DNA of 55,709 nt from Sutcliffiella horikoshii DSM 8719 (GCA_001648575.1 LQXN01000003.1:1-55709); one strand, 5' to 3'. Positions 16,224 through 24,973 are shown, counted from the first letter of the stretch. Notes: generated by a model from the letters alone, not told the origin. Program-made: numbers and translations.

Positions 16224-17297
16224 ATGATGAAAAAAACATTGGGATTCTTTCTGTTGCTCAGTCTAACCTTAATAGTAAGTTACTATTTTTTCATTCAAAA
16301 AGCATCCAGCACTGAGGAAATCCCGTATCCTGAAGGTGAGTGGGAAAATGCTAGTGAGGATGAAGTGATCTTTCCTAGCGATAGGAGAGATGGCCTGTTT
16401 CATGCACTGGAAAAAAGACCTGAGATTCACACCATGCTTGTCATAAAAGAAGGAAAGGTCGTAGTGGATTACGGGCATGGATTAAATTCAAATGACACGA
16501 TTTATTCTGTTAATTCGGTAACAAAAAGTGTTGTTTCTATCCTTATCGGAATGGCTATACATAACGGGCATATGGAAGGTGCAGAGCAGCCTATTGAAGA
16601 TTTCATTCCAGAGATTAAGGAAATGGAAAACTACGAAATCCTTAAAACTCTAACAATTAAAGACTTATTGACGATGAGATCTGGTCTTAAGTGGAATAAA
16701 GATTTGGAAACTGCTCTTAGAGGGCAAAGCGATATGATTAATTATGTGTTGAATAAACCTTTCGTGCAAGAGCCTGACACATTATTCACCTATAATTCTG
16801 GAACATCCAATATATTAGCCATCATATTAGAACGTTCGACTGGCCAAAACCTCCTTGACTTTGCAGAGGAAAATCTATTTAGCCAATTAAAAATAGATAA
16901 ATACGAGTGGGAAAAGCAAGGAGAGCACTATAGAGGTGCAAGAGGACTGTTTATTCGACCCAATGATTTAGCTAAAATAGGCTACCTTATGCTGCACGAT
17001 GGCGTTTGGAAAGAAGAGAGGTTATTGCCAGAAGGCTGGGTGGAGGAAAGTACAAAAATCTATTCTGATGGAAGGTATATACAAACAGATGGTTATGGAT
17101 ACCAATGGTGGATAGGCAAATATGGGAGAGGAAAGGAATATTTCTTTGGATCTGGCGGTTTGGGGCAAGGCATATTTATCGTCCCAGAAGAAAATCTTAT
17201 CGTCGTCTTCACAGCGCGAATCCTAGACAATGACGATAGTATCTACTATGCATTACTGAGAAACTACTTGATTGATTATCTTGAAATAAAGCGGTGA
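16224..17297 (+). CDS. Membrane-anchored serine hydrolase (class C beta-lactamase family)
   Basis: This 357-residue protein has an N-terminal signal or anchor segment (FFLLLSLTLIVSYYFFI) and a beta-lactamase-related serine hydrolase domain. The nucleophile motif S-x-x-K is SVTK within YSVNSVTKSVVSILIG (about residue 98). The second motif is the YNSGTSN segment (about 191-197). The late GSGGLGQGIFIVPEE (about 311-325) fits the third, usually H/K-x-G, motif. These enzymes act on peptides or esters outside the membrane; the name 'beta-lactamase family' does not imply resistance. TAGGAGA precedes the ATG; the next codon is also ATG. It is a single gene. Confidence 0.85.
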   Translation: MMKKTLGFFLLLSLTLIVSYYFFIQKASSTEEIPYPEGEWENASEDEVIFPSDRRDGLFHALEKRPEIHTMLVIKEGKVVVDYGHGLNSNDTIYSVNSVTKSVVSILIGMAIHNGHMEGAEQPIEDFIPEIKEMENYEILKTLTIKDLLTMRSGLKWNKDLETALRGQSDMINYVLNKPFVQEPDTLFTYNSGTSNILAIILERSTGQNLLDFAEENLFSQLKIDKYEWEKQGEHYRGARGLFIRPNDLAKIGYLMLHDGVWKEERLLPEGWVEESTKIYSDGRYIQTDGYGYQWWIGKYGRGKEYFFGSGGLGQGIFIVPEENLIVVFTARILDNDDSIYYALLRNYLIDYLEIKR

Positions 17298-17489
17298 AGA
17301 GGTAGAGACTTATGATTGTTGCAAAAAGCAAATCAACAACCCAAAAGATGTAATGCTCACATGAGGTATGCTTTTGAATAGGCCTAAATACTCATTGTGT
17401 AATTCTATGGAGGAATTTCTCCATTTCCGTCGAAACGTGTTAGTTATGTATATACAGTTTTTGTAAAAAACAAGGAAAGGAGGACGAGG

Positions 17490-19169
17490 ATGAAAGTATT
17501 AGATGTATCCTCTTTACAAGAGGGAATTCGGGAAGTGACCCGGACAATGTCGCAATTAGAAAAACAATTATATAGCGTGGAAAATGCTATTCAGTCGTTT
17601 ATCACCTCCAAGGATTCCTTCCGGGGCAAAGGGGCAAATGCAATCAGGCGCTATTATGAATACGCACATCTTCCACTCTTGATATTCTTCCAACTGTTCC
17701 TCGTAAACTTCCAAACAAAAATTCAGCAGCTGCAAATGGAATTGGACAGTCTGGAGGGAGATTCTCGCGGATTTATTGATGAAGCCTTTCTGACAAGGGA
17801 GATCGAAGACGGGGTAAACCAAATCAATCGCATGGTTTCCGAATTGACCGAAGAGACCAATGCCAAGCTACGGTCCGTCGATGATATCGTCTATCTTCCA
17901 AGGCTGAAGGACCACCACTTCCATGACGGAGTCCAACAAGCCAAAAAGTCAGCAAGGGAAACGGCAGACAAGCTGCAACAGTTCGATCACCAACAAACCC
18001 GGTCGTTCACAGCCTTCGCAGAAGATTTATCTCTAATTACGAACTACATAGAGGAAATGACCCACCAATTTCAATCTGGTAAGATAAATGTGAAGAGCTT
18101 TTCACCGGTGCTGCTTAAGGATCTGGAGGCATACGGGAAGCTGCAGACGAGGCTGTATAATCAGACGGTTATGCAGCGGTGGAATAGTGAACATTATCCG
18201 GATCTTGGGGTGTTTTATTCGGTCGGGCACCCGGTAGCGTTTGATCAGTGGGTGAATCCTAGTTGTGCGAGACCGGAGCGAAATGAATCAGATGGAGAAA
18301 TTAGTTCGTTTTGGAAAAAAATGATATCTTCCGGAAATCTTCATGTAACTGCTTTAGGATTAGCGGGTGCAATAAATAAAAATATGCTGGATAAAGTGAA
18401 CTATCGTATGTATCAAAAAGAGGGAAAAACATACATACAGATAAAAACGGATGAAACGGATTATTTTAAAAAGAAAACGCTTCTAACAGATACATTTGGT
18501 TCTAATATAGGGAATAACAAGGGCAGATACTTCGACAAGTTAGCTAATAGTGGCATTCCTGTTTACAATGATAATGTTAAAGGTGGGGGATTCCTTAAAA
18601 ATCGCTATCACTTTTCTAACACTAAGATTGATCATTTGAATGACTATATTACAAGAATAGATTATGACACGTCTGGGAAAATGTGGACATCTGGTGTGAA
18701 AGATTTTAAACACAACTTGAAGGTATGGGATGATTTCACTGGTTGGAAGGGTGCTTCCAAATACGTAAAATTCGCTAAGTCTGCGGGAGTAGTTGGGAAT
18801 GTATTCATGGTGGGAAGTAACGTGAATAAAGCGATGGATGAGACAGGAAAAGCAGATCAAACTAGACGATTTATTGTTGATACAGGAGTTGATTTGGGAA
18901 CGGGAGCTGGATCAATGGCAGCAGGAGCAGCAGTAGGCTCGCTGCTTTTACCACCGCTTGGGACTGTTGTTGGGGCTGGTGTAGGTGTAGGTATTAACTT
19001 TGCAATTAATTATGAATTTGGAGATCCCCCAGAGAGTCTGGTAGGTAAGACTAAGAACTTTATTAATGACAAACTTGATCCTGTTGGAGATGCGATTGGT
19101 AACGCTGTTAGTTCGGCATCTGATCTTGTAGATGGAATTGGGAAAAAACTAGGAAGTGTCTTTTGGTAG
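17490..19169 (+). CDS. LXG-domain polymorphic toxin with glycine-rich membrane C-terminus
   Basis: This 559-residue protein starts with a typical LXG domain (KVLDVSSLQEGIREV, then SFRGKGANAIRRYYEYAHLP; about residues 1-200), which targets toxins to the ESX/type VII (Yuk) secretion system. The C-terminal part carries a strongly hydrophobic Gly/Ala run near residues 468-508 (GTGAGSMAAGAAVGSLLLPP, GTVVGAGVGVGIN). This glycine-zipper-like run suggests a pore-forming toxin rather than a nuclease. Base composition drops from fairly G+C-rich to A+T-rich near 18290, as expected where toxin modules are swapped. AAAGGAGG precedes the start. The small LXG chaperone genes are missing upstream. Confidence 0.85.
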   Translation: MKVLDVSSLQEGIREVTRTMSQLEKQLYSVENAIQSFITSKDSFRGKGANAIRRYYEYAHLPLLIFFQLFLVNFQTKIQQLQMELDSLEGDSRGFIDEAFLTREIEDGVNQINRMVSELTEETNAKLRSVDDIVYLPRLKDHHFHDGVQQAKKSARETADKLQQFDHQQTRSFTAFAEDLSLITNYIEEMTHQFQSGKINVKSFSPVLLKDLEAYGKLQTRLYNQTVMQRWNSEHYPDLGVFYSVGHPVAFDQWVNPSCARPERNESDGEISSFWKKMISSGNLHVTALGLAGAINKNMLDKVNYRMYQKEGKTYIQIKTDETDYFKKKTLLTDTFGSNIGNNKGRYFDKLANSGIPVYNDNVKGGGFLKNRYHFSNTKIDHLNDYITRIDYDTSGKMWTSGVKDFKHNLKVWDDFTGWKGASKYVKFAKSAGVVGNVFMVGSNVNKAMDETGKADQTRRFIVDTGVDLGTGAGSMAAGAAVGSLLLPPLGTVVGAGVGVGINFAINYEFGDPPESLVGKTKNFINDKLDPVGDAIGNAVSSASDLVDGIGKKLGSVFW

Positions 19170-19177
19170 GAGGAAAT

Positions 19178-19912
19178 ATGTTAAATCAAATAAAGGAAAA
19201 CGATTTTTATATATTAAAACAAACTGCAACTGGCCGGCTAAGCCCTAATCAGATGACTGGTTTTTTCTGGGGCGCATTCGTTTTCAGCGCTATTATGATT
19301 GCAGTGAGTTATAATGCCGCATTAAGTAATAACGTTTCAACTACTTGGACTATATTTATTCAGGTATATGTAGTAATATTGGCCATTCAATTCTTATTTA
19401 CGCTCTTTTATTCAAATACAAAAAACGCGTACAGGTTTCAAAAACTTCAGGTGTACTTGCTTTGTATCGTACTCTTTAAAATATCGATTGAAATGTATTT
19501 AATTTACTTCCTTTCCATCGATGATAGAAATGCCCCATACTATATGGTTAATATTGGGGTGCTTATGCTAATTGGTGGGATTCTTTACTTGATTATCTCT
19601 ACATATAGGGGAATTAATAGAGTTAAAAAGGGAGAATTCAAGAATGGAGGGAAAGGGTTATACAACTTCCAACAATCCAAAGGCTATATCAGCCTTCCTA
19701 TTATTTATGGGGTTTCCGTAATAGGGGGGATGCTAGCAAGATCTCTTTCTGGTACAAATGGTGCATTTCAAATCATTGAGGTGCTAATCCCTTTATTAAT
19801 TGCTGTCTTTTTGCAATACAGCATTGCGATGGTTTGGCCGGAGTTCTTTCTTTTAGCATATTGTAAAAAACGATTTGCATCATTTAATCATATACCTAAG
19901 CGTTACCAATGA
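19178..19912 (+). CDS. Polytopic membrane protein, candidate immunity protein to the LXG toxin
   Basis: This 244-residue protein starts at the ATG 5 bases after TAGGAGG and has about six hydrophobic segments: GFFWGAFVFSAIMIAVSY, FIQVYVVILAIQFLFTLF, the YLLCIVLFKISIEMYLIYF stretch, MVNIGVLMLIGGILYLII, and two more near the C-terminus. It begins 8 bases after the toxin stop and has the same low G+C as the toxin end. A membrane location is what an immunity protein against a pore-forming toxin would need. No family was recognised; the role is inferred from position. Confidence 0.65.
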   Translation: MLNQIKENDFYILKQTATGRLSPNQMTGFFWGAFVFSAIMIAVSYNAALSNNVSTTWTIFIQVYVVILAIQFLFTLFYSNTKNAYRFQKLQVYLLCIVLFKISIEMYLIYFLSIDDRNAPYYMVNIGVLMLIGGILYLIISTYRGINRVKKGEFKNGGKGLYNFQQSKGYISLPIIYGVSVIGGMLARSLSGTNGAFQIIEVLIPLLIAVFLQYSIAMVWPEFFLLAYCKKRFASFNHIPKRYQ

Positions 19913-19926
19913 GAGGGGATGAACTA

Positions 19927-20388
19927 GTGATACTAAAACGACGCCCATTAATTTTTCATAACGTTTTAAGCACTAACGTAAGTAGCAAAGCCGAAGAATG
20001 GCATTTGGCAGCAACGGATTTGAGAAACGCCGTAATAAAAAATGGGTTATATGGAACTGGTCCAATTTTTTATCGTGTTTTTACCCCTTCTGATAACAAT
20101 GACGTATTCAACTACACTTTTTATTTGCCGATTAATGAAAAGGTACAAATGAAAGAAAATGAAAAATATAGTTTTACTGACAAACTAGAAATTAATGATG
20201 GCTTGGTATTTAGACATGTAGATTTAGATAGTGAATTGGAAGAATCATATCAGTTAATTAGAGGAGTGGCAAAATCTCAAAATCTAGTATTGAATGAACC
20301 ATTCTACAATATCTATCTTGAGATATATGGAGGGGGTATAATTGATATTTATGCACCTATCGTAGTGGAGAAATCTAATGATGATTAA
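19927..20388 (+). CDS. DUF5085-like LXG-operon accessory protein 1
   Basis: The likely start is GTG 19927, 7 bases after GAGGGGAT; an ATG at 19909 overlaps the previous stop but lacks a ribosome site. The product has about 153 residues, is soluble, and has a pattern of strands and helices (TGPIFYRVFTP, FNYTFYLPINEKVQM, YGGGIIDIYAPIVVE) reminiscent of effector-binding (GyrI-like) folds. It aligns in outline with the next protein (GPLFYSL, AVEFFIPVKED), so the two are paralogues. Proteins of this kind (DUF5085-like, as far as I can judge) accompany LXG toxins in bacilli. Its function is unknown. Confidence 0.6.
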   Translation: MILKRRPLIFHNVLSTNVSSKAEEWHLAATDLRNAVIKNGLYGTGPIFYRVFTPSDNNDVFNYTFYLPINEKVQMKENEKYSFTDKLEINDGLVFRHVDLDSELEESYQLIRGVAKSQNLVLNEPFYNIYLEIYGGGIIDIYAPIVVEKSNDD

Positions 20389-20836
20389 CCCAAGTGATTA
20401 TATGCGTTACTCCAACGTTATTTCTAGAAAGTATAATTTTCACTATCAAGAATTCAATGAAAAGTTGCAACATTTTATAGAAGCATGTGTACAATGCGGG
20501 GCAAGTATAAAAGGACCATTGTTTTATTCCCTTAATAATGTTCCAAAAAATAAATGGGTGGCAGTGGAGTTTTTTATCCCAGTTAAAGAAGATATCATCG
20601 ATGTAAAAAGAGGTATGTATTTTCATAGTTACTTTAGTATAGAAGGAATGGTTTCTACCTGCCTACACCACAATTATAGAGAAGACACAGAAAAAGCTTA
20701 CGCTATGCTTCTGCACGCTACTGAACAAAATGATTTACAACAAGTCACTCCATTTTTTCACGTAATATCTGGAGATGAAACATTACAATATACATTCATT
20801 AAGCTTGGTGTCGTGGGATTAAAGGAACAAAGTTAG
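20378..20836 (+). CDS. DUF5085-like LXG-operon accessory protein 2
   Basis: This 152-residue soluble protein overlaps the end of its paralogue by 11 bases. The shared layout is an N-terminal helical segment, GASIKGPLFYSLNNV (about 45-59), WVAVEFFIPVKEDII (about 64-78), a mid region of strands and a C-terminal strand (YTFIKLGVVGL). The start has two adjacent ATGs with GGAG 10 bases before. Being the fourth gene of the toxin operon, it may be an immunity or chaperone component. No catalytic motif is visible. Confidence 0.6.
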   Translation: MMINPSDYMRYSNVISRKYNFHYQEFNEKLQHFIEACVQCGASIKGPLFYSLNNVPKNKWVAVEFFIPVKEDIIDVKRGMYFHSYFSIEGMVSTCLHHNYREDTEKAYAMLLHATEQNDLQQVTPFFHVISGDETLQYTFIKLGVVGLKEQS

Positions 20837-20857
20837 CGAATAAGAATAAGTCCGCGA

Positions 20858-21120
20858 GGGTTGAGGGGATAGGTCCCTCGACCCTTGGAAGAATAAAAGT
20901 AAATGGTACAGGCTATCTTGCTCATGTAGCTTTTCATTCTTTAATAGTATTGTATATGCAGGAAGAGATTAGTGAAATATATAAATTCTACTAAAGGAAG
21001 TTTTCTAATTTTCTTGCGAAGGCTCTTTTTAATTTGATTTCAACTCCAAAATAACTTTAAACGAACGTTTTGTAGAAACATTCTAGTAAAAGTGAGTCGA
21101 CGGACGGTTCCCATCGACCC
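20858..21120. repeat. Intergenic element, copy A (about 263 bp)
   Basis: Palindromes bound it: GGTTGAGGGG-ATA-GGTCCCTCGACC at the left and GAGTCGACGGACGG-TTCCCATCGACCC at the right. Between them are words shared in order with 23004-23313: GGAAGAATAAAAGTAAA, GTAGCTTTTC, GTGAAATATATAAAT, GCTCTTTTTAATTT, and AACGAACGTTTTGTAGAAAC followed by ATTCTAGT. It contains no gene. Confidence 0.75.
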
Positions 21121-21132
21121 ACACCCAAAAGT

Positions 21133-21625
21133 TCATTCTGCTATAACAACCTCCTCAACAAACGCTACACCACCACCATCACCAGCCTCATACCAATCCT
21201 TTTCAACTCTGGCGATAACCATGACCTCCAAATACTCCCTATTACTTAAACTCTCATAAACTTCAGGATACATTTGACGATGAAGTATTAATGACCTGCC
21301 TTCGATAATCCTCGAGTAAGGGGCAAACTGATCGCTCCTCCATATACGCCAATGCCTGGACTGAGGGCGATGTATGATTTTCTGACACTGGTTTATATGT
21401 TGCATCATACCCAACTGCGGAAGGGGCTTCTCCCGCTATGAACCGTTCCTGAGGCATAACGGCAGTCAGAGTGACATAAACCATCCCTTTCTGTGCTTCC
21501 TCATACAAATCACGATATTCTTCCCTGCTTAAAGCAACATACCAAAAGGACTCCACACTTGAACTTTGGTCCCTAAAATATAAAACGAAATGAGTGGGTT
21601 CCAAATCTCTATATAGAGTATTCAT
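21133..21625 (-). pseudogene. Frameshifted gene for a hypothetical protein
   Basis: Two overlapping minus-strand frames complete each other. The first (from 21625) reads well from MNTLYRDLEPTHFVLYF to SPSVQALAYMEE and then degenerates. The other frame takes over with DQFAPYSRIIEGRSLILHRQ and ends VAFVEEVVIAE. The switch lies near 21325-21335 and equals one extra base. Joined, it would be a soluble protein of about 163 residues with motifs SFWYVALSREEYRDLYEEA and YSRIIEGRSLI. No family was recognised. Its position beside the LXG operon suggests an old accessory or immunity gene. Genuine decay or a sequencing error cannot be separated here. Confidence 0.55.
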
Positions 21626-21766
21626 ACCATATACGTTGCAGATTGTTTTGTAGAAACAAACTTGCCCCGCATTCCAGTAAAAGTGGGTCGAGGAACATTC
21701 AACCGGTTTGTATTAAAAGGAACAAATGTTCTATAATGGAAATAATAAAACATGGAGGAATAAATT

Positions 21767-22330
21767 ATGAGACCAAATCTAACAAGAGATATAAGTGTAG
21801 ATAGTTTTAAAGACTTCTATTGGTTGAAAGAAGAATTACAAGCTTTTTGCAGGGGAAATGGAATAAGTGCTTCTGGATCAAAAATAGAGATTTCCGATAG
21901 AATTGAAACATTTCTTCGAACAGGAAAGATAATAAAGAAGATTAGAAAAACAAAGGTAAACAGTCAGTCAGAGATACAGGTAGATTTAAGCATTGATACA
22001 GTCATTTTGGAAAACCATCGATGTAGTCAAAATGTAAGAGCCTTTTTCAAGACAATGATCCCTAATTTTCATTTTTCTACTTACATCCAAAACTATTTTA
22101 AAAACAACATTGGAAAAACATATCGAGATGTTGTAGATGCTTGGTATGAAGAAGAAGAACGAAAGAAAGACCCATCGTACAAGAAAAAAATCGCCCCTCA
22201 ATTTGAATACAATCAATTTACTCGCGATTTTTTTGCCGACCCTAACAATCAAGGGAAAAGTCGTGAGGAAGCAATTGTAACCTGGAATAAAATTAAAAAA
22301 CTCCCTGGTACCAATAAATATAAAGGTTGA
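21767..22330 (+). CDS. SAP-domain protein (DUF6434-like)
   Basis: This 187-residue soluble protein begins with a SAP-like helix-extended-loop-helix: LKEELQAFCRGNGISASGSK, followed by IEISDRIETFLRTG (about residues 19-53). SAP domains usually bind nucleic acid. A basic linker (KIRKTKVNSQS) follows. The C-terminal region has two related repeats, FSTYIQNYFKNNIGKTYRDVVDAWYEEEE and YNQFTRDFFADPNNQGKSREEAIVTW. Such SAP plus C-terminal repeat proteins occur in many bacilli without an assigned role. The start is preceded by GGAGG at good spacing. It is a single gene. Confidence 0.75.
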   Translation: MRPNLTRDISVDSFKDFYWLKEELQAFCRGNGISASGSKIEISDRIETFLRTGKIIKKIRKTKVNSQSEIQVDLSIDTVILENHRCSQNVRAFFKTMIPNFHFSTYIQNYFKNNIGKTYRDVVDAWYEEEERKKDPSYKKKIAPQFEYNQFTRDFFADPNNQGKSREEAIVTWNKIKKLPGTNKYKG

Positions 22331-22446
22331 GGGGACAACGTTTAATGGCCACTAAGACAAACGGTTAATTACTATAAAGACTTTAAGTAAAATCCGATCC
22401 CTTAACTTGGAAGCCTAACAAAATAAAATGATTGAGCAACATAAAA

Positions 22447-22478
22447 TAAACGCAGGAAGCCAATTCCCCTGCGTTTTC
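22447..22478. terminator. Rho-independent terminator
   Basis: ACGCAGG and CCTGCGT pair around an 11-base loop and are followed by TTTTCTT. It lies between the SAP gene and the convergent DUF948 gene. Confidence 0.7.
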
Positions 22479-22554
22479 TTGAGCTATTTAAGTCCTCGTG
22501 CTTCTTTCAGATTATGACCTGCGATAGAACTGTCCCTTTAATCCCATCTTTCTC

Positions 22555-22917
22555 TTACTTCAATTTAATCTGAACTGGATTGCTTTCTTGCGTATGAATG
22601 GTTTTTGGTTGTCTCTTTTGCATAGCCGTTCTCTTTATCTCACTTGTAACATTGTGTATCATATCCCCTACATCATGAGCGGACTCAATTAAAGGGTCTA
22701 CGGCTTTTATTTTTCCTTTTACATCATCAGAAATTTGGTTGGCTGTATGGATTAAATCCTTAGCTTCCCCTGTTATTCCGTTCACCGCTGTCCGTGCGTC
22801 AGACAGCGTTTGTTCCGTTTCAGCAAGTGTGGCCATTACTTTTCTTAATGTCATAATCAAATAGATGACGAGAATGGTAAACGCGACAGCTGCAATGACA
22901 GCACTCCACTCAAGCAT
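22555..22917 (-). CDS. DUF948 (YtxG-like) membrane protein
   Basis: This 120-residue protein has one N-terminal membrane segment (WSAVIAAVAFTILVIYLIMTL, about residues 3-24). A long cytoplasmic or extracytoplasmic helix follows (LAETEQTLSDARTAVNGITG, then DDVKGKIKAVDPLIESAHDV), as in DUF948 general-stress proteins. The C-terminus is basic. GGGAGC stands 4 bases before the start. Family members are often sigma-B controlled in Bacillus; no such promoter was identified here. It is a single gene. Confidence 0.85.
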   Translation of the reverse strand: MLEWSAVIAAVAFTILVIYLIMTLRKVMATLAETEQTLSDARTAVNGITGEAKDLIHTANQISDDVKGKIKAVDPLIESAHDVGDMIHNVTSEIKRTAMQKRQPKTIHTQESNPVQIKLK

Positions 22918-23003
22918 TGAGACCAGCTCCCTTCTTTTACTCTAAGCCTATGAGAATAGAGGCTTAGACATTCCTTTTCTAGAGAACGAATTTCTGGTCA
23001 GAG

Positions 23004-23313
23004 ATTTGAGGGGACAGGTCCCTCGACCCATGGAGGAATAAAAGTAAAAGATACTGACTTTTTTGAACAAGTAGCTTTTCCTTCATTTGTAGTATTTATA
23101 TGCAGAAAGTGAAATATATAAATTTCTACTTTCTTGAGAAGGTTCTTTTTAATTTAAAGGTACGGTGGAAAAAATGAATTTATGACACTTGGGTGTAAGG
23201 GGTTAAGTAAACTTAAAATATAAAAATTTGAATTCAACTCGAAAATAACTTTTAACGAACGTTTTGTAGAAACATTCTAGTGAAAGTGGGTCGACGTACC
23301 TGTCCCCCTTGGC
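23004..23313. repeat. Intergenic element, copy B (about 310 bp)
   Basis: It starts with TTTGAGGGG-ACA-GGTCCCTCGACCC and ends near GGGTCGACGTACCTGTCCC. The same words as in copy A appear in order. Copy B carries about 75 extra bases (from about 23158, including CACTTGGGTGTAAGGGG) that copy A lacks. The right end of a further copy (GTTTTGTAGAAACAAACTTG, GTGGGTCGAGGAACA) lies at 21645-21695. Confidence 0.75.
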
Positions 23314-23348
23314 TCCCTAGATGCCGATGGTACCGTGTACTTCTCTAC

Positions 23349-24185
23349 CTAGTCGACTATTTTTTGATGATCAAAACAAAAGATTTTCCCTTTAAATTTT
23401 TTATTTGATAAACAATAAGCCTGAACCTTATCCGATACACGTTTATCGCAAATAGAACAATTCTGTTTGCTGCCAACTGCTGGTGTTTCTGTTCTTAATA
23501 TGCGTTTATGTTCCTCTTTAACTATGGGATCCGTAATATTTGCATTAGAGAAAGCGCTATAAATGATAGAAATATCACGTTCGTTTAATAGGGGTTCCTT
23601 ATGATGGATCCTCAATACAGAGATCTTCCTATGAAGAAACTCAGATAGCTCGATATCATATATGATAATTTCGTTCGATGCTATTTTACGATAATCTAAA
23701 CCGACTTTAAATGTACAACGTTTTGTAAAAGAAACCATAGATATAAATAAACTATGATATTTTTTATCTATGAGTGAAGTTAATGACATAATATGACCGT
23801 AGTTCTGCACAAAAGGGTTCATCATTTTAAACTTTCCATTAACCAACCATGTTTTCCTGTCTTTCCCCCCATAAATTGTCCCTTTATAATTCTTGGTTTC
23901 AATGACAAATATCCCATAAGAAGTTATCACTACATGATCTACCTGAGAATATCCAGATTTTGCTCTGGGGTTCTTTAATAATAGATCACTTAAATATCGA
24001 TATTCCTTTGGAAGCTGACCTAGTTGAATATCAATCTTGTACTCTCCTATTTCACCTTTTCTTATAGAAATCTGCTCCATGGTTTTTAGTGGGGCTAGCG
24101 AGCTAGCAGTATCTGGAGTTTCTGGTACTCTACTAATTTTCTTTTTAAATATATTTAGGAATAATAGCATGATTGTGCCCCCCAT
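23349..24185 (-). CDS. NERD-domain protein with C-terminal zinc-finger-like motif
   Basis: This 278-residue protein has a nuclease-related NERD domain: GEIGEYKIDIQL (about 44-55), then QVDHVVITSYGIFVIETKNYKGTIYG (about 82-107). This keeps the D...E-x-K pattern of the family. The C-terminal part has CSICDKRVSDKVQAYCLSNK and a later CFDHQ, resembling a small zinc-binding module. A hydrophobic N-terminus (MLLFLNIFKKK) may be a weak anchor. The start is uncertain: ATG 24185 has GGAGA 13 bases before, while ATG 24170 has a G-run at better spacing. It is a single gene with no toxin or phage partner nearby; the biological role is unknown. Confidence 0.8.
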   Translation of the reverse strand: MGGTIMLLFLNIFKKKISRVPETPDTASSLAPLKTMEQISIRKGEIGEYKIDIQLGQLPKEYRYLSDLLLKNPRAKSGYSQVDHVVITSYGIFVIETKNYKGTIYGGKDRKTWLVNGKFKMMNPFVQNYGHIMSLTSLIDKKYHSLFISMVSFTKRCTFKVGLDYRKIASNEIIIYDIELSEFLHRKISVLRIHHKEPLLNERDISIIYSAFSNANITDPIVKEEHKRILRTETPAVGSKQNCSICDKRVSDKVQAYCLSNKKFKGKIFCFDHQKIVD

Positions 24186-24348
24186 GTTCTAAGTATTTTC
24201 TCCTATAATATCGTCAAGGTGCTTAAAACATTAATTTTTAAAGAATACAACTTTGGGTTTTATTTTCCACCAAAAAATGTTTACGTCCCTAAATCAAGGG
24301 AATCCCAATATAAAACTCAAAAAAATATAAATAAGGAGTGCATGTAGT

Positions 24349-24747
24349 ATGGCGAAGCTATTAACTGCAATAAGTATCAAGTTTGTGGCAACCCTGAGTC
24401 TGCTGTATGTTATCCTCGGGGCATTCGGAGGTCTGTCCTTTGGAAGCGTGCTCTTGATTACCGTTGTTCTTGGAATGGTATCCTATATGGTTGGGGATAT
24501 GCTTATCCTGGCTAAGACGAATAATGTGACTGCCACCATGGCTGATTTAGGACTGGCATTCGTGCTGATATGGCTCATGGCTGCAAGCTTTTCAGATGGT
24601 GGAATCATCGGTACAGTAATCATTGCCACCATTGGTGTTACCGTATTTGAATTCTTCTTCCACGAATACCTCCTAAGAAAGGTATACGATGGCAGATCAT
24701 CTGACAGAGTTGCTCCTCATAATACGGAGAAAAGCTACACTAATTAA
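24349..24747 (+). CDS. DUF2512 membrane protein (YndM-like)
   Basis: This 132-residue protein has four hydrophobic segments: FVATLSLLYVILGAFGGLSF, VLLITVVLGMVSYMVGDMLI, MADLGLAFVLIWLMAASFSD and IIGTVIIATIGVTVFEFFFH. It ends in a short charged tail. Order and length match DUF2512 proteins such as YndM, common in spore-forming bacilli and of unknown function. AAGGAGTG precedes the ATG. It is a single gene with a terminator at 24764-24791. Confidence 0.85.
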   Translation: MAKLLTAISIKFVATLSLLYVILGAFGGLSFGSVLLITVVLGMVSYMVGDMLILAKTNNVTATMADLGLAFVLIWLMAASFSDGGIIGTVIIATIGVTVFEFFFHEYLLRKVYDGRSSDRVAPHNTEKSYTN

Positions 24748-24763
24748 TATAAGGTTAGACAGG

Positions 24764-24791
24764 GGGTGTCCAGGGGTGGGCACTCTTTTTG
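24764..24791 (+). terminator. Terminator after the DUF2512 gene
   Basis: GTGTCCA and TGGGCAC pair (one G-T) around GGGG and are followed by TCTTTTT. Confidence 0.6.
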
Positions 24792-24897
24792 TGGTCGAAG
24801 GGAGAGAATTTGAAAGATAGTATTACTTTTTAATTATGAATTTTTTGACTATTCTTTATTTACAAATCAATATTAATATTTTATAATAATACCCATA

Positions 24898-24913
24898 TTG
24901 AAATCGTTTTCAA
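24898..24913. promoter_or_regulatory. LacI-type operator O1
   Basis: TTGAAATCGTTTTCAA is a near-perfect palindrome around a central CG, the LacI/GalR hallmark. The identical 16-mer recurs at 24974-24989, so the regulator gene very likely controls itself through both. Confidence 0.75.
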
Positions 24914-24973
24914 AAGAAATAGCTAAAAATTAGTTGATGGAGAACGAATTTCAGTATTTTTTTATAATATTTA

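Noticed and set aside
16224-17297. Antibiotic-resistance beta-lactamase
   Set aside because: The SVTK and YNS motifs place it in the broad serine hydrolase family; nothing indicates beta-lactam hydrolysis.
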